A stretch of 64,000 bases of DNA from assembly GCA_945882615.1 (NCBI GenBank), contig CAMCWK010000005.1:82166-146165 (forward strand), given 5' to 3'. The notes under the pieces are model-generated. The model worked only from the letters and a program-made list of their open reading frames with translations, searched no databases and was not told where the DNA came from. Shown here piece after piece: positions 16,637-25,670 of this stretch (position 1 is its first letter; the number at the start of each line of letters is the position of its first letter). The position numbers and the translations under genes are program-made. Source of the DNA: Rhizobium sp. Q54. GTDB taxonomy: Bacteria > Pseudomonadota > Alphaproteobacteria > Micropepsales > Micropepsaceae.

Positions 16637-16879
16637 TTAGTGCTGATGATCCTCGTCCGGCTCCATCAGCCGGTGCATATGGACCACGAAATAGCGCATC
16701 TGGGCGTTATCCACCGTGGCCTGGGCCTTTGCGAGCCAGGCTTTGCGGGCTTCGTTGAAGTTCGGATACATGCCGACAAAGTCCAGCTTGGAGAGATCCT
16801 TGAATTCGACCGTTTCGGTGGATTTCAGCTCGCCCCCGAACACGAAATGCAGAAGCTGTTGGGATTCCTTGGTCGACAT
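16637..16879 (-). CDS. DUF4170 family protein
   Basis: 80 residues from ATG 16879 (an ATG at 16927 would add 16). Pattern LLHFVFGGEL, VEFKDLSKLDFVGMYPNFNEARKAWLAKAQATVDNAQMRYFVVHMHRL is the whole DUF4170 domain. Small, soluble, His-rich C-terminus (EDHQH). Function unknown. In alphaproteobacteria this gene usually sits, as here, between cysQ/inositol phosphatase and msbA, suggesting a role tied to lipid A export or nucleotide handling (inference). Confidence 0.85.
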   Translation of the reverse strand: MSTKESQQLLHFVFGGELKSTETVEFKDLSKLDFVGMYPNFNEARKAWLAKAQATVDNAQMRYFVVHMHRLMEPDEDHQH

Positions 16880-16939
16880 GCCGACTCCGTCTGTTGCGCC
16901 GCACCATTGAAGCCCAACGGGCCCCATGGCTCAGCCTCC

Positions 16940-17782
16940 TTATTGTCGCAGCAGCGCGATGATTTCCGCGTGCAGGCGTGGGTTTGCCGCCACCAGGCTG
17001 GACTGGATGGTGCTGGCGCGATTGTAGCGCAGCGTCTGTCCGCGCGCGTCGGTCAGAAGGCCGCCCGCCTCGGTCAGGATGATGTCGGCGGCAGCCAGGT
17101 CCCAGTCGCGTTTGGCGGTGAGGCTGGCGCTGGCATCGGCGCTGCCATCGGCCACCAGCATCAGGCGGTACGCCACCGAATTGCGATTCTGCACATGCAT
17201 GGGGGGCCAGGGGGCGCAGGTCAGCTGGGTGCGGTCCCCCAGCATGGCGCATTCGGGCAGGGCCTCGCGCGCGCTGACATGGATGGGCTGGCCGTTGCGC
17301 TGTGCCCCGCCGCCGGCCCGCGCCGCATACAGTTCGTCGCTGATGGGATTGTAGATCGCGCCGCAGACGGGGCGTCCGTCCACCACGATAGCGGCGCAAA
17401 TGGTGAAGTGCGGCCGGTTCTTCAGGAAGGCGACGGTGCCGTCGATCGGGTCCACCACAAAGACGTGGCGGCGCGACAGCCGGCTGGGATCATCGGCGCT
17501 TTCCTCCGACAACCAGCCGTAATCGGGGCGGGCGGCGGTGAGCGTTTCGCAAAGATATTTGTTCACCGCCAGATCGGCTTCGGTGACGGGGCTGCCGCCA
17601 TCCTTGCTCCAGCGCTTGTAATCGCCGCCGTAGAATTTCCGCGCAATGTCGCCGCCCGCGCGCACGGCATCTTCCAGAAGCTTGAGGTTCTCAAGCTCAT
17701 TTTTGCTTGATGTCGCGTGCCCCGACGGCGGCACCGATTTTGTGCCGTCTGATTCCTCGGCTTGTCGGTCACGCTCCGGCAA
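16940..17782 (-). CDS. cysQ: 3'(2'),5'-bisphosphate nucleotidase / inositol-monophosphatase family
   Basis: 280 residues. Metal-binding motifs of the FIG/IMPase superfamily: GGSPVTEAD, WLSEES (90-95), DPIDGT (111-116) and WDLAAADIILTEAGG near the C-terminus. CysQ hydrolyses 3'-phosphoadenosine 5'-phosphate to AMP; substrate within the superfamily is assigned by length and context, so inositol or histidinol phosphatase activity is not fully excluded. The start overlaps the pmbA end by 14 bases; DUF4170 begins 60 bases downstream. Confidence 0.83.
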   Translation of the reverse strand: MPERDRQAEESDGTKSVPPSGHATSSKNELENLKLLEDAVRAGGDIARKFYGGDYKRWSKDGGSPVTEADLAVNKYLCETLTAARPDYGWLSEESADDPSRLSRRHVFVVDPIDGTVAFLKNRPHFTICAAIVVDGRPVCGAIYNPISDELYAARAGGGAQRNGQPIHVSAREALPECAMLGDRTQLTCAPWPPMHVQNRNSVAYRLMLVADGSADASASLTAKRDWDLAAADIILTEAGGLLTDARGQTLRYNRASTIQSSLVAANPRLHAEIIALLRQ

Positions 17783-19118
17783 GCGTCATTCCTTCAATGC
17801 GCACGGTCGGTGCATTGGTGCCGTGGCGGAATTCCAGGTCGCTGGCGGGCACAAGACGGGCGAACATGTCCTTGAGGTTTCCGGCAATGGTGACTTCCGA
17901 AACCGGAAACGCGATTTCGCCATTCTCGATCCAGAAACCCGCGGCGCCGCGGCTGTAATCACCGGTTACGCCATTGACGCCCATGCCCATTAGTTCCGTG
18001 ACATAGAAACCCTGTTTGATGTCCGCGATCAGTTCCTTTACCGAAAGCTTGCCGGCTTCCAGATAGAGATTGGTGGATGAGGGCGACGGCGGTCCGCCGG
18101 TGCCGCGCGCGGCATGGCCGGTGGTTTGGAGCCCCAGCTGTCGGGCGCTGGCGCAATCCAGCAGCCAGGTGGTCAAGACGCCATTCTCGATCAGCGCGCG
18201 GCGCTGGTTGGCGACGCCTTCGCCGTCGAACGGCTTGGAGCGCAAGCCGCGCACCCGGTGCGGATCGTCGATAATCTGGATAGCGTCGGCGAAGACCTTC
18301 TGGCCCATCCGGTCCTTGAGGAACGAGACACCGCGCGCGATGGCCGCCCCCGATATGGCGCCGGCGAAATGGCCGACAAGACCCGCCGCCTCGTCGGAAT
18401 GGAATACCACCGGCACGCTCTGGGATTTCATGCTGCGCGGGTTCAGCCGCTTGACGGCTTTTTCACCCGCGCTGCGTCCGATCTCTTCGGCGCCGCGCAG
18501 GTCGCCGGCATGACGGGCGCTGGCATGGTCATAATCGCGTTCCATGCCGGTGCCTTCACCGGCCAGAACCGCCACGCCGATGCCATGGCTGGTCCCGGCA
18601 TAGCGCCCGAAAAATCCGGTGCTGGTGGCCAGCGTCACGGCATTGCGCGAGAAGGATGCGCCGCCGCCTTCCGAATTGGTCACGCCCTTGACCGCGAGCG
18701 CGGCCGCTTCGGCGCCGCGTGCCCGCGCGATCAGAAGCTCAGCGCTGGGTTCGACGCTGTCTTCCAGATCGAGTTGCGGGATGGTTTTGGCCAGCCGGTC
18801 TTTGGGGGCGAGGCCGGCGAACTTGTCCTCCGGCGCCAGCCGCGCCATGGCGACGGCGCGGCCCGGCAGGGCGGCCAGAGCGTCGGCGGAGAAATCGGTC
18901 GAGGAAACAAACGCGACCTTCTGGCCGACGAAAACCCTGAGGCCCAGATCGTAGCTTTCGGCGCGCTCGACATCCTCCAGCTTGCCCAGCCGGTAAGACA
19001 CGCTGGACGATACGCCTTCGACATGCAGCGCATCGGCGGCGTCGGCGCCGGCTTTTTTGGCGGCATCGAGCAGGGTGGCAAGGATGGTTTGGGGGTCGTT
19101 CTTGGGGGAGGATGTCAT
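17769..19118 (-). CDS. pmbA: TldE/PmbA-type metalloprotease subunit
   Basis: 449 residues from ATG 19118 (an ATG at 19154 would add 12). Typical PmbA features: RLGKLEDVERAESYDLGLRV in the N-terminal domain, VPVVFHSDEAAGLVGHFAGAISG in the middle where TldD has its zinc motif, and TGDYSRGAAGFWIENGEIAF near the C-terminus. PmbA lacks the HExxxH motif and forms a heterodimer with TldD, whose gene is at 35449-36876. The pair cleaves unfolded or modified peptides in the cytoplasm. First gene of the minus-strand run leading to the lipid A genes. Confidence 0.92.
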   Translation of the reverse strand: MTSSPKNDPQTILATLLDAAKKAGADAADALHVEGVSSSVSYRLGKLEDVERAESYDLGLRVFVGQKVAFVSSTDFSADALAALPGRAVAMARLAPEDKFAGLAPKDRLAKTIPQLDLEDSVEPSAELLIARARGAEAAALAVKGVTNSEGGGASFSRNAVTLATSTGFFGRYAGTSHGIGVAVLAGEGTGMERDYDHASARHAGDLRGAEEIGRSAGEKAVKRLNPRSMKSQSVPVVFHSDEAAGLVGHFAGAISGAAIARGVSFLKDRMGQKVFADAIQIIDDPHRVRGLRSKPFDGEGVANQRRALIENGVLTTWLLDCASARQLGLQTTGHAARGTGGPPSPSSTNLYLEAGKLSVKELIADIKQGFYVTELMGMGVNGVTGDYSRGAAGFWIENGEIAFPVSEVTIAGNLKDMFARLVPASDLEFRHGTNAPTVRIEGMTLAGA

Positions 19119-19150
19119 GGCCGTGTCGATGCCGTACCTTGGCGCGCCGG

Positions 19151-20122
19151 TCAAGGTTTCCCTTGGATCGGGGCGAGATACAGCGCCTGTTCGCTGAAGG
19201 CGATGTACAGACGAAAATCCTTGAGCACATTCATGCCAAGCGACAGCTCGGGCAGCACCAGATCGGCATTGTGGCGCCTGGTGCGGTTGTGTGCCATCCG
19301 GCTGCGTTCGGCCTTGCGGTTCATCACATCGGGCACGATGAGGATGGAGGGGCGCTCGATGGTGATGTCGCCAAAAGACAGTTGCGAGAAAGTGCGGTGA
19401 TGGCCATCAAGCGATGGCTCGCCATTGATCGCCGGATAAAGTTCCATGCCCGGTGAATCCTGGCTGAGACCGAAGTCCCGCTTGGCGGTGGGCAGGCGCA
19501 TGATGGTGTTGCGCGAACCGGTGTCGAAGATGGCGTCGTAGGCCTTGCCGTCCAGCGTCACCGGAATATGCAGGTGCCAGTTCTTGTTGTGCATCTGGAT
19601 CCGGGTGACCGCGACCGTTCCCCAGCCTGGCGGTCCGGGGCAATGGTCCTTGGCATACATCTTCAGTTCGTTGGCGGCGAAATCCACCTCTACATCGTAA
19701 GGCTGCAACAGATCCTGCGAAATCTGTCCGGCCCAGGGCCGGCGCGGCTCCGGCCAGACCAGGAAGGCGGCCTTGTCGCGGCTCAGATGCCCGAAGCCGA
19801 ATTTGTCGATCAGGGTGAAGTGGGTGGAAACGCGACCGTTGATATCAAACGCCTTGGCGCCGCCACGTTTCATCGGCAGGCCCAGTTCGGCGATGGCCTT
19901 GCGGGACACCTGGGTGAGCGCGCCCCCGGTATCCAGCACCATTGGCTTTTCCACGCCATTGATGCTGACCGGCACGGTGCGGATCTCGCTCCCCTGTTCG
20001 GCATGACCCATTTTTACGGTGGCGAGCAATTGCGGCGCGGAGCAGTCCTGTGCCTGGGCCTGTGCGTGGGCGCCGCCGCAGGCGACCAGCAGCAGCGCGA
20101 GAAGGGGGTGCTTCACTTCCAT
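19151..20122 (-). CDS. Secreted retropepsin-like aspartyl protease with two DTG lobes
   Basis: Start at ATG 20122 (323 aa), opening a signal peptide ([20 protein letters not shown], cleavage near AQA; the Cys lacks a good lipobox). Two lobes each hold a catalytic-type triad: VLDTGG (Asp64) and IFDTGS (Asp200), so it is a pepsin-like two-lobed bacterial protease. Each DTG is followed by a hydrophobic turn and a conserved substructure ([18 protein letters not shown]). Periplasmic substrate unknown. Its start overlaps the ubiD end by 10 bases; pmbA begins 32 bases downstream. Confidence 0.82.
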   Translation of the reverse strand: MEVKHPLLALLLVACGGAHAQAQAQDCSAPQLLATVKMGHAEQGSEIRTVPVSINGVEKPMVLDTGGALTQVSRKAIAELGLPMKRGGAKAFDINGRVSTHFTLIDKFGFGHLSRDKAAFLVWPEPRRPWAGQISQDLLQPYDVEVDFAANELKMYAKDHCPGPPGWGTVAVTRIQMHNKNWHLHIPVTLDGKAYDAIFDTGSRNTIMRLPTAKRDFGLSQDSPGMELYPAINGEPSLDGHHRTFSQLSFGDITIERPSILIVPDVMNRKAERSRMAHNRTRRHNADLVLPELSLGMNVLKDFRLYIAFSEQALYLAPIQGKP

Positions 20123-21639
20123 ATCGGCTTGCCGCTCCCCGGAAGACCCAGCGCGGACCATTTCTCGGTGACGCGGCGGATCACATCCGGATCCATCGCA
20201 ATCTTCTTGCCCCATTCGCGGTTGGTTTCGGGCGGCAGCTTGTTGGTGGCGTCCAGTCCGATCTTGGAACCCAGCCCGCTCTGCGGCGAGGCGAAGTCGA
20301 GATAATCGATCGGCGTGTGCTCGATGATGGTGACGTCGCGCGCCGGGTCCATGCGGGTGGAAACCGCCCACATCACATCCTTCCAGTCGCGGGCGTTGAT
20401 ATCGTCATCCACCACGATCACCCATTTGGTATACATGAACTGGCGCAGGTACGACCACACCGCCATCATCACCCGCTTGGCATGGCCCGGATAAGCCTTC
20501 TTCATGCTCACCACGGCGATGCGATAGGAACAGCCTTCCGGCGGCAGCCAGAAATCCACGATCTCGGGAAACTGCTGCTTGATCAGCGGAATGAAGACTT
20601 CGTTCAGCGCCTCGCCCAGGATGGAGGGTTCATCCGGGGGCCGCGCGGTGTAGGTGGAAAGATAGATGGGGTCGCGCCGCATGGTGATGGCGGTGACGGT
20701 GAAGACCGGGAACTGCTCCACCGAGTTGTAATAGCCGGTGTGATCGCCATAGGGGCCCTCGTCGCGATAGTCCTGCAGCGACACTTCACCCTCGATGACG
20801 ATTTCGGCGTCGGCCGGCACTTTCAGCGGTTGCGATACGCAATCGGCCAGTTCCACACGGCTGCCCCGCAGCAAGCCGGCGAACTGATCTGCCGACAGGG
20901 TTTCGGGCACCGGCGTCACCGCCGCCAGGATGAGGCCCGGATCGGCGCCGATCACGCAGGCGGCGGGAAGCGGCGCGGTCTTCTCCGCACCCCAGCGCTG
21001 GTGATGCTGCGCCCCGCCGCGATGCTTGAGCCAGCGCATGATGGTCTGGTTCTTGTTCAGCACCTGCATTCGGTAGATGCCGAGATTGTAATTGTCCTCC
21101 CGCGCATTGGTGGGCCCCTTGGTGACCACCAGCGGCCAGGTGATCAGCGGCGCGGGCTCGCCCGGCCAACAGGTCTGCACTGGCAGCTTGGCAAGATCGA
21201 TATCGTCGCCCTGGAGCACGATTTCCTGACAGGCAGGGCGGCTGACCGTCTTCGGTTTCATCGCCAGCACGGTTTTGACCAGCGGCAGAAGTTCGGCGGC
21301 TTCCCCGAACGAGCGGGGCGGCTGCGGCTGGCGCAACTGCGCCAGCAATTCGCCGACCTCGCGCAAATCCGAGCCTGTGGCGCGTTCCTTGTTACCCATG
21401 GTGACGCCCATGGCGACGCGCTTGACGGTGCCGAACAGATTGACCAGCACCGGCATGTCGCTGGGTGTGCCATCGGCCTTGATGGGATTTTCGAAGATCA
21501 CCGCCGGCCCACCTTCGGCGATCAGCCGGGTCTGGATCTCGGTCATCTCCAGCACGGTCGAGACCGGCGCGCGCACACGCACCAGATCGCCGTCTTTCTC
21601 AAGACGGGCGATGAAGTCGCGCAGGGAGCGGTAGGCCAT
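20113..21639 (-). CDS. ubiD: UbiD-family decarboxylase (ubiquinone biosynthesis)
   Basis: 508 residues, the family length. Begins [19 protein letters not shown]; contains [20 protein letters not shown], the [15 protein letters not shown] segment, [22 protein letters not shown] and PILYLSTYT-like ([16 protein letters not shown]). It uses prenylated FMN to decarboxylate 4-hydroxy-3-polyprenylbenzoate. The prFMN synthase gene ubiX is not in this window; ubiA, catalysing the preceding prenylation, is at 25667-26605. Confidence 0.94.
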   Translation of the reverse strand: MAYRSLRDFIARLEKDGDLVRVRAPVSTVLEMTEIQTRLIAEGGPAVIFENPIKADGTPSDMPVLVNLFGTVKRVAMGVTMGNKERATGSDLREVGELLAQLRQPQPPRSFGEAAELLPLVKTVLAMKPKTVSRPACQEIVLQGDDIDLAKLPVQTCWPGEPAPLITWPLVVTKGPTNAREDNYNLGIYRMQVLNKNQTIMRWLKHRGGAQHHQRWGAEKTAPLPAACVIGADPGLILAAVTPVPETLSADQFAGLLRGSRVELADCVSQPLKVPADAEIVIEGEVSLQDYRDEGPYGDHTGYYNSVEQFPVFTVTAITMRRDPIYLSTYTARPPDEPSILGEALNEVFIPLIKQQFPEIVDFWLPPEGCSYRIAVVSMKKAYPGHAKRVMMAVWSYLRQFMYTKWVIVVDDDINARDWKDVMWAVSTRMDPARDVTIIEHTPIDYLDFASPQSGLGSKIGLDATNKLPPETNREWGKKIAMDPDVIRRVTEKWSALGLPGSGKPIWK

Positions 21640-21659
21640 GCTGCGGTTTTACGGGCGGC

Positions 21660-23096
21660 TCAGTCGCGCTTCAAGGCATAAGAGGGCGTGCGCGCGTGTT
21701 TGCGGGCATAGAAGTAGTAAACGATCAGTCCCAGCAGCCCCCAGCCGATAAACCGGATCCAGGTATCAAGCGGCAGGCCGGCCATCATGCCGAAGCAGAC
21801 CAGCATGCCGCCGATGGGCACGATGGGCACCAGCGGCGTGCGGAAGGGGCGTGGCACGTTGGGATGGGTTTTGCGCAGGATGATGACGCTGAGGCAGACC
21901 AGGACGAAGGCGGCCAGTGTGCCGATCGCGACCAGCTCGATCAGCAGGTTCTCGGGCAGGAAGGCCGAGAGCAGGGCGGCGAGCAGGCCGATCAGGATGG
22001 TAGAGAGATAAGGCGTGCGGAAGGTCGGATGCACCTTGGAGAAGAATTGCGGCAGCATGCCGTCGCGCGACATGGCGTAGAAGATGCGCGACTGGCCCAG
22101 CAGAAGGCCCAGCACCACCGTGCCCAGGCCCAGCGTGGCGCCGAAATTCACCAGCGGAACCAGCCAGATCATCTGCGGACCCATCGCCTGCACCGCCACC
22201 GTCACCGGCTTGGAGACGCCCAGCGTGGAATAGGGCGTGACACCCGTCATCACGATGCACATCAGCACATATAAAATCGTGCAGAGGGCGAGGGACCCCA
22301 GGATGCCGATGGGCATGTTGCGCTGGGGATTCCGCGCCTCCTGCGCGGCGGCGGAGACACAGTCAAAACCGATATAGGCGAAGAACACCACGCCCGAGGC
22401 GCGCACAATACCGCTCCAGCCGAACTCGCCGAAGGTGCCGGTATTTTCGGGGATGAACGGTGTGAGATTGTCCATCGTGACATATTGCAGGCCGAAGCCG
22501 ATCACCAAAAAGACCACGGCCAACTTGAGCAGCACCATGATGCCATTGAAGGTGACGCTGGCGCGGATGCCGATGACCAGCAAGGCGGTAAGCAGCAGGA
22601 TCAGGATGGTGGCGGGCAGGTTGATCACCGCGCCGCTGAGCGCAAAAGTCTGGTCCGCGTTCCAGACGATGGGCGATGTGGAGAGGTGCGCAGGCAGATG
22701 GATTCCGAAATCCGCCATCATGCCGTTGAAGTAACCCGACCAGCCCACCGCCACGGCGGAGGCGGCGGCGAGATATTCCAGGATCAGGTCCCAGCCGATC
22801 AGCCAGGCGAGGAATTTTCCGAAGGTGGCGAAGGTGTAGCTGTAGGCGCTGCCGGCCACCGGGATCATCGAGGCAAACTCGGCATAGCACAGGCCCGCCA
22901 GGGCGCAGCCGAAGCCGGCGATCAGGTAGGAGATGGTGACACCCGGCCCGGCGAAATTGGCTGCGGTGGTGCCGGTGGACACGAAGATGCCCGCGCCGAT
23001 GATAATGCCGATGCCCAGGCCGATCAGATGGACCGGTCCCAGCGCCCGCTTCAGTTCATATTGCGGGACGACGGTATTCTCTTCGGTAACCGGCAT
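21660..23096 (-). CDS. APC-superfamily amino acid permease
   Basis: 478 residues with about 12-13 transmembrane helices. The first helix carries GLGIGIIIGAGIFVSTGT, the substrate-binding glycine-rich signature, followed by AGPGVTISYLIAG. SAAAQEARNPQRNMPIGI after helix 6 and DGMLPQFFSKVHPTFRTPY are typical of the cationic-amino-acid-transporter group. Substrate cannot be fixed. Upstream of ubiD by 20 bases on the same strand; divergent from the AGCS symporter gene. Confidence 0.88.
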   Translation of the reverse strand: MPVTEENTVVPQYELKRALGPVHLIGLGIGIIIGAGIFVSTGTTAANFAGPGVTISYLIAGFGCALAGLCYAEFASMIPVAGSAYSYTFATFGKFLAWLIGWDLILEYLAAASAVAVGWSGYFNGMMADFGIHLPAHLSTSPIVWNADQTFALSGAVINLPATILILLLTALLVIGIRASVTFNGIMVLLKLAVVFLVIGFGLQYVTMDNLTPFIPENTGTFGEFGWSGIVRASGVVFFAYIGFDCVSAAAQEARNPQRNMPIGILGSLALCTILYVLMCIVMTGVTPYSTLGVSKPVTVAVQAMGPQMIWLVPLVNFGATLGLGTVVLGLLLGQSRIFYAMSRDGMLPQFFSKVHPTFRTPYLSTILIGLLAALLSAFLPENLLIELVAIGTLAAFVLVCLSVIILRKTHPNVPRPFRTPLVPIVPIGGMLVCFGMMAGLPLDTWIRFIGWGLLGLIVYYFYARKHARTPSYALKRD

Positions 23097-23206
23097 GATT
23101 TCCTCATCGCTTCGCGCACATCGCCGGATTCGGCAATCAAGTCTGTCAGAGCTATGCGCAAAAGGGGAGGGGCGCTAAGGTTCTTGTGGAATCGGCGGGG
23201 GTCGGA

Positions 23207-24685
23207 ATGCAGAACGAAATAGACATGATGGCCCAGATCGAGGCCGCCGTGAATCTGGTCAACGGCATTGTCTGGGGACCGGCAATGCTGATCCTGATCC
23301 TGGGCACCGGCCTTTACCTCATGGTGGGGCTGGCTTTTATGCCGCTGCGCCGCCTGCCTTCCGCCTTCCGCCTGATGTTCCAGGGGCGCCGCACCAGCGC
23401 GGATGAAAAGGGCGAGATCACGCCCTTCCAGTCCCTGATGACGGCCCTGGCCGCCACCATTGGTACCGGCAATATCGCGGGCGTGGCCACGGCCATCGCG
23501 CTGGGCGGACCTGGCGCGGTATTCTGGATGTGGATGACCGCGCTGGTCGGCATGGCGACCAAGTATGGCGAGGCCGTGCTGGCGATCCGTTATCGCGAGG
23601 TCGATGCCGAGGGCCGCTATGTCGGCGGACCGATGTACTACATCAAGAACGGCTTGGGGCCGCGCTGGGCCTGGATGGCCTGGCTGTTCGCATTCTTCGC
23701 CGCCATTGCCGGCTTCGGCATCGGCAACATGGTGCAGGCCAATTCGCTGGCCGACGTGTTCCGCGAAACCGCCGGCGTGCCGCCTTGGGCCACCGGCATC
23801 GTGCTGACCACTATCGTCTTTGTCGTGATCATCGGTGGGCTGAAGCGCATTGCGGCCTGGTCGGACAAGCTCGTGCCGTTCATGGCCACCGTCTATGTGA
23901 TCGGAAGCCTTGCCATCATCGCGGCCAATATCGGCCAGGTTCCCGACGCTTTCGCGCTGATCTTCCGCGATGCCTTCACCGGCACGGCCGCTGCGGGCGG
24001 CTTTGCCGGCGCGGCCATGATCATGGGCCTGCGCTATGGCGTGGCGCGGGGCATTTTCTCCAACGAGGCGGGCCTGGGCTCCGCCGCCATCGCCCATGCC
24101 GCGGCCCAGACGCGCGATCCCGCGCGCCTGGGCATGGTGGCGATGCTGGGCACCTTCATCGACACCATCATCGTCTGCACCATGACGGCGCTGGTCATCC
24201 TGACCGTGACCGTGCCGGTGGAAGTGAACGGCGTGATCCAGCAACTGCCCGCCTGGATGAGCGGCAAGACCGGCGCCAGCCTCTCGGCGCTGGCCTATGG
24301 CAGCGGGTTGCCGGGCGTCGGCCATTGGATCGTCACGCTGGGTCTGGTGTTGTTCGTGTTCACCACCCTGCTCGGCTGGAGTTATTACGGCGAGCGGGCC
24401 GCCGCTTATATGTTCGGGGTGAAGGTGATTCTGCCCTACCGCCTGCTCTGGGTGGCCTGCGTCTTTGTCGGCTGCGTCGCCAAGCTGGACCTGGTGTGGA
24501 ATTTCTCCGACACGATGAATGCGCTGATGGCGATCCCGAACCTCATCGCGCTGCTCCTATTGTCGGGGACGGTCTTTGCCATCACCAGAGCCTCGCCGGC
24601 CTCGGGGCGCGGCGATCTGGAGGCGCCGCCGCCGGACATTCCGACCCAGGCAACACCGGAAGAACGTCAGGGCTCCAGCCGGTAG
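23207..24685 (+). CDS. Sodium:alanine symporter family (AGCS) protein
   Basis: 492 residues from ATG 23207, which has GGGGGTCGG just upstream; an in-frame start at 23186 would add seven. About ten helices. Family hallmarks: ALAATIGTGNIAGVATAIALGGPGA in two parts, YVGGPMYYI and FSNEAGLGSAAIAHAAA. It imports alanine or glycine with Na+ at the inner membrane. Glycine/alanine uptake would fit the glycine cleavage operon elsewhere in the window, but no regulatory link is visible. The end overlaps the convergent methyltransferase by 19 bases. Confidence 0.9.
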   Translation: MQNEIDMMAQIEAAVNLVNGIVWGPAMLILILGTGLYLMVGLAFMPLRRLPSAFRLMFQGRRTSADEKGEITPFQSLMTALAATIGTGNIAGVATAIALGGPGAVFWMWMTALVGMATKYGEAVLAIRYREVDAEGRYVGGPMYYIKNGLGPRWAWMAWLFAFFAAIAGFGIGNMVQANSLADVFRETAGVPPWATGIVLTTIVFVVIIGGLKRIAAWSDKLVPFMATVYVIGSLAIIAANIGQVPDAFALIFRDAFTGTAAAGGFAGAAMIMGLRYGVARGIFSNEAGLGSAAIAHAAAQTRDPARLGMVAMLGTFIDTIIVCTMTALVILTVTVPVEVNGVIQQLPAWMSGKTGASLSALAYGSGLPGVGHWIVTLGLVLFVFTTLLGWSYYGERAAAYMFGVKVILPYRLLWVACVFVGCVAKLDLVWNFSDTMNALMAIPNLIALLLLSGTVFAITRASPASGRGDLEAPPPDIPTQATPEERQGSSR

Positions 24686-25299
24686 ACGCCGGTTTCGCGG
24701 ATCTCGCGGTCTTCCAGATCGCGGCTGGTCTGGACGGTATAGCTGGCGAGTTTTTCCACGCCGTGCTTGGGAAAATAGCTGCGTCCCGGATCGCCCAGCA
24801 GCGCTGGGCTGGCCAGCGACGTCAGCCAGGCCAGCAAGCGTTCGGCCAGCGGGCGCTCATAAAAAAGATCGCCCACCAGGATCATGTCCCATGCGCCGGG
24901 CAAGCCGATCAGATCATCCTGCGTTACCGTGATGTCCAGGTTATTGGCCTGCGCGTTCAGGCGAATGGCGGCGCAGGCAAAACCGTCAATATCGGCGGCC
25001 TGCACCTGGGCGGCACCCGCCTTCTTTGCCGCCAATCCCACCAGCCCGGAGCCGGAGCCGATGTCCAGCACTGTCTTGCCAGCTACCAGCACGGGGTTGT
25101 CCAGGACATAGCGTGCCAACGCCTGACCACCTGCCCAGGCAAAGGCCCAATAGGGTGGGGGCACGCCGATCTCCACCAGCTCTTCTTCGGTTTTGCGCCA
25201 CAGCGGCACCACCTCGGTGGCGAGATACAGGGAAATCTCCGGCACCAGCGGCGGCGCAAGCAGCGCGGCATTGGCGCGGATAAAGTCTTCGGGGTTCAT
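24667..25299 (-). CDS. Class I methyltransferase, ETFB-lysine/nicotinamide N-methyltransferase-like
   Basis: Start set at ATG 25299 (210 aa); the open frame reaches 25593 but that part is Arg/Ser-rich noise antisense to DUF962. Begins MNPEDFIRANAALLAPPLVP, then the characteristic PPPYWAFAWAGGQALARYVL, motif I VLDIGSGSG (78-86), DIDGFACAAIRLNAQAN and MILVGDLFYE. This pattern is that of METTL20-like enzymes that methylate lysines of the electron-transfer flavoprotein beta subunit (family knowledge); the true substrate here is unverified. Confidence 0.8.
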   Translation of the reverse strand: MNPEDFIRANAALLAPPLVPEISLYLATEVVPLWRKTEEELVEIGVPPPYWAFAWAGGQALARYVLDNPVLVAGKTVLDIGSGSGLVGLAAKKAGAAQVQAADIDGFACAAIRLNAQANNLDITVTQDDLIGLPGAWDMILVGDLFYERPLAERLLAWLTSLASPALLGDPGRSYFPKHGVEKLASYTVQTSRDLEDREIRETGVYRLEP

Positions 25300-25364
25300 G
25301 GCGGGCAGCTTGGGACTGTGCCGGCACGGTTGGCAAGCAGCCGGCGGCAGCGCAGAATGCCCCG

Positions 25365-25670
25365 ATGAGCGATCGCTACCAGAGTTTTGCCGAATTCTAT
25401 CCCTTCTATCTGAGCGAGCACTCCAATCGCACCGCGCGGCGGCTGCATTTTGTCGGGACCTCGCTGGCCCTGCTCTGCCTTCTGGAGCTGGTGATGACCC
25501 GCGATCTGTCCTGGCTGATCTTGGCGCTGGTCTTCGGCTATGGCTTCGCCTGGTTCGCGCATTTCCAGTTCGAAAAGAACCGTCCCGCAACATTCAAATA
25601 TCCGCTCTATAGCCTGATGGGCGATGGACGGATGTTCTGGGAAATCCTGACCGGCAAAATACCGTTCTAG
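25365..25670 (+). CDS. DUF962/Mpo1-like small membrane protein
   Basis: 101 residues with the DUF962 pattern FAEFYPFYLSEHSNRTARRLHF, two hydrophobic helices (about 30-45 and 50-65) and FAHFQFEKNRPATFKYPLYS. The eukaryotic relative Mpo1 is an iron-dependent dioxygenase acting on 2-hydroxy fatty acids; His30-ish and HF residues could be metal ligands, but function in bacteria is inferred. Divergent from the methyltransferase. Its TAG stop shares CTAG (25667-25670) with the convergent ubiA stop. Confidence 0.85.
   Translation: MSDRYQSFAEFYPFYLSEHSNRTARRLHFVGTSLALLCLLELVMTRDLSWLILALVFGYGFAWFAHFQFEKNRPATFKYPLYSLMGDGRMFWEILTGKIPF

Noticed and set aside
20123..20371. N-terminal extension of the aspartyl protease frame
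   Set aside because: Lies inside ubiD in another frame and is His/Arg-rich; the signal peptide at 20122 marks the true start.
25300..25593. 98-residue extension of the methyltransferase frame
   Set aside because: Arg/Ser/Pro-rich sequence antisense to DUF962; the domain begins at MNPEDF.
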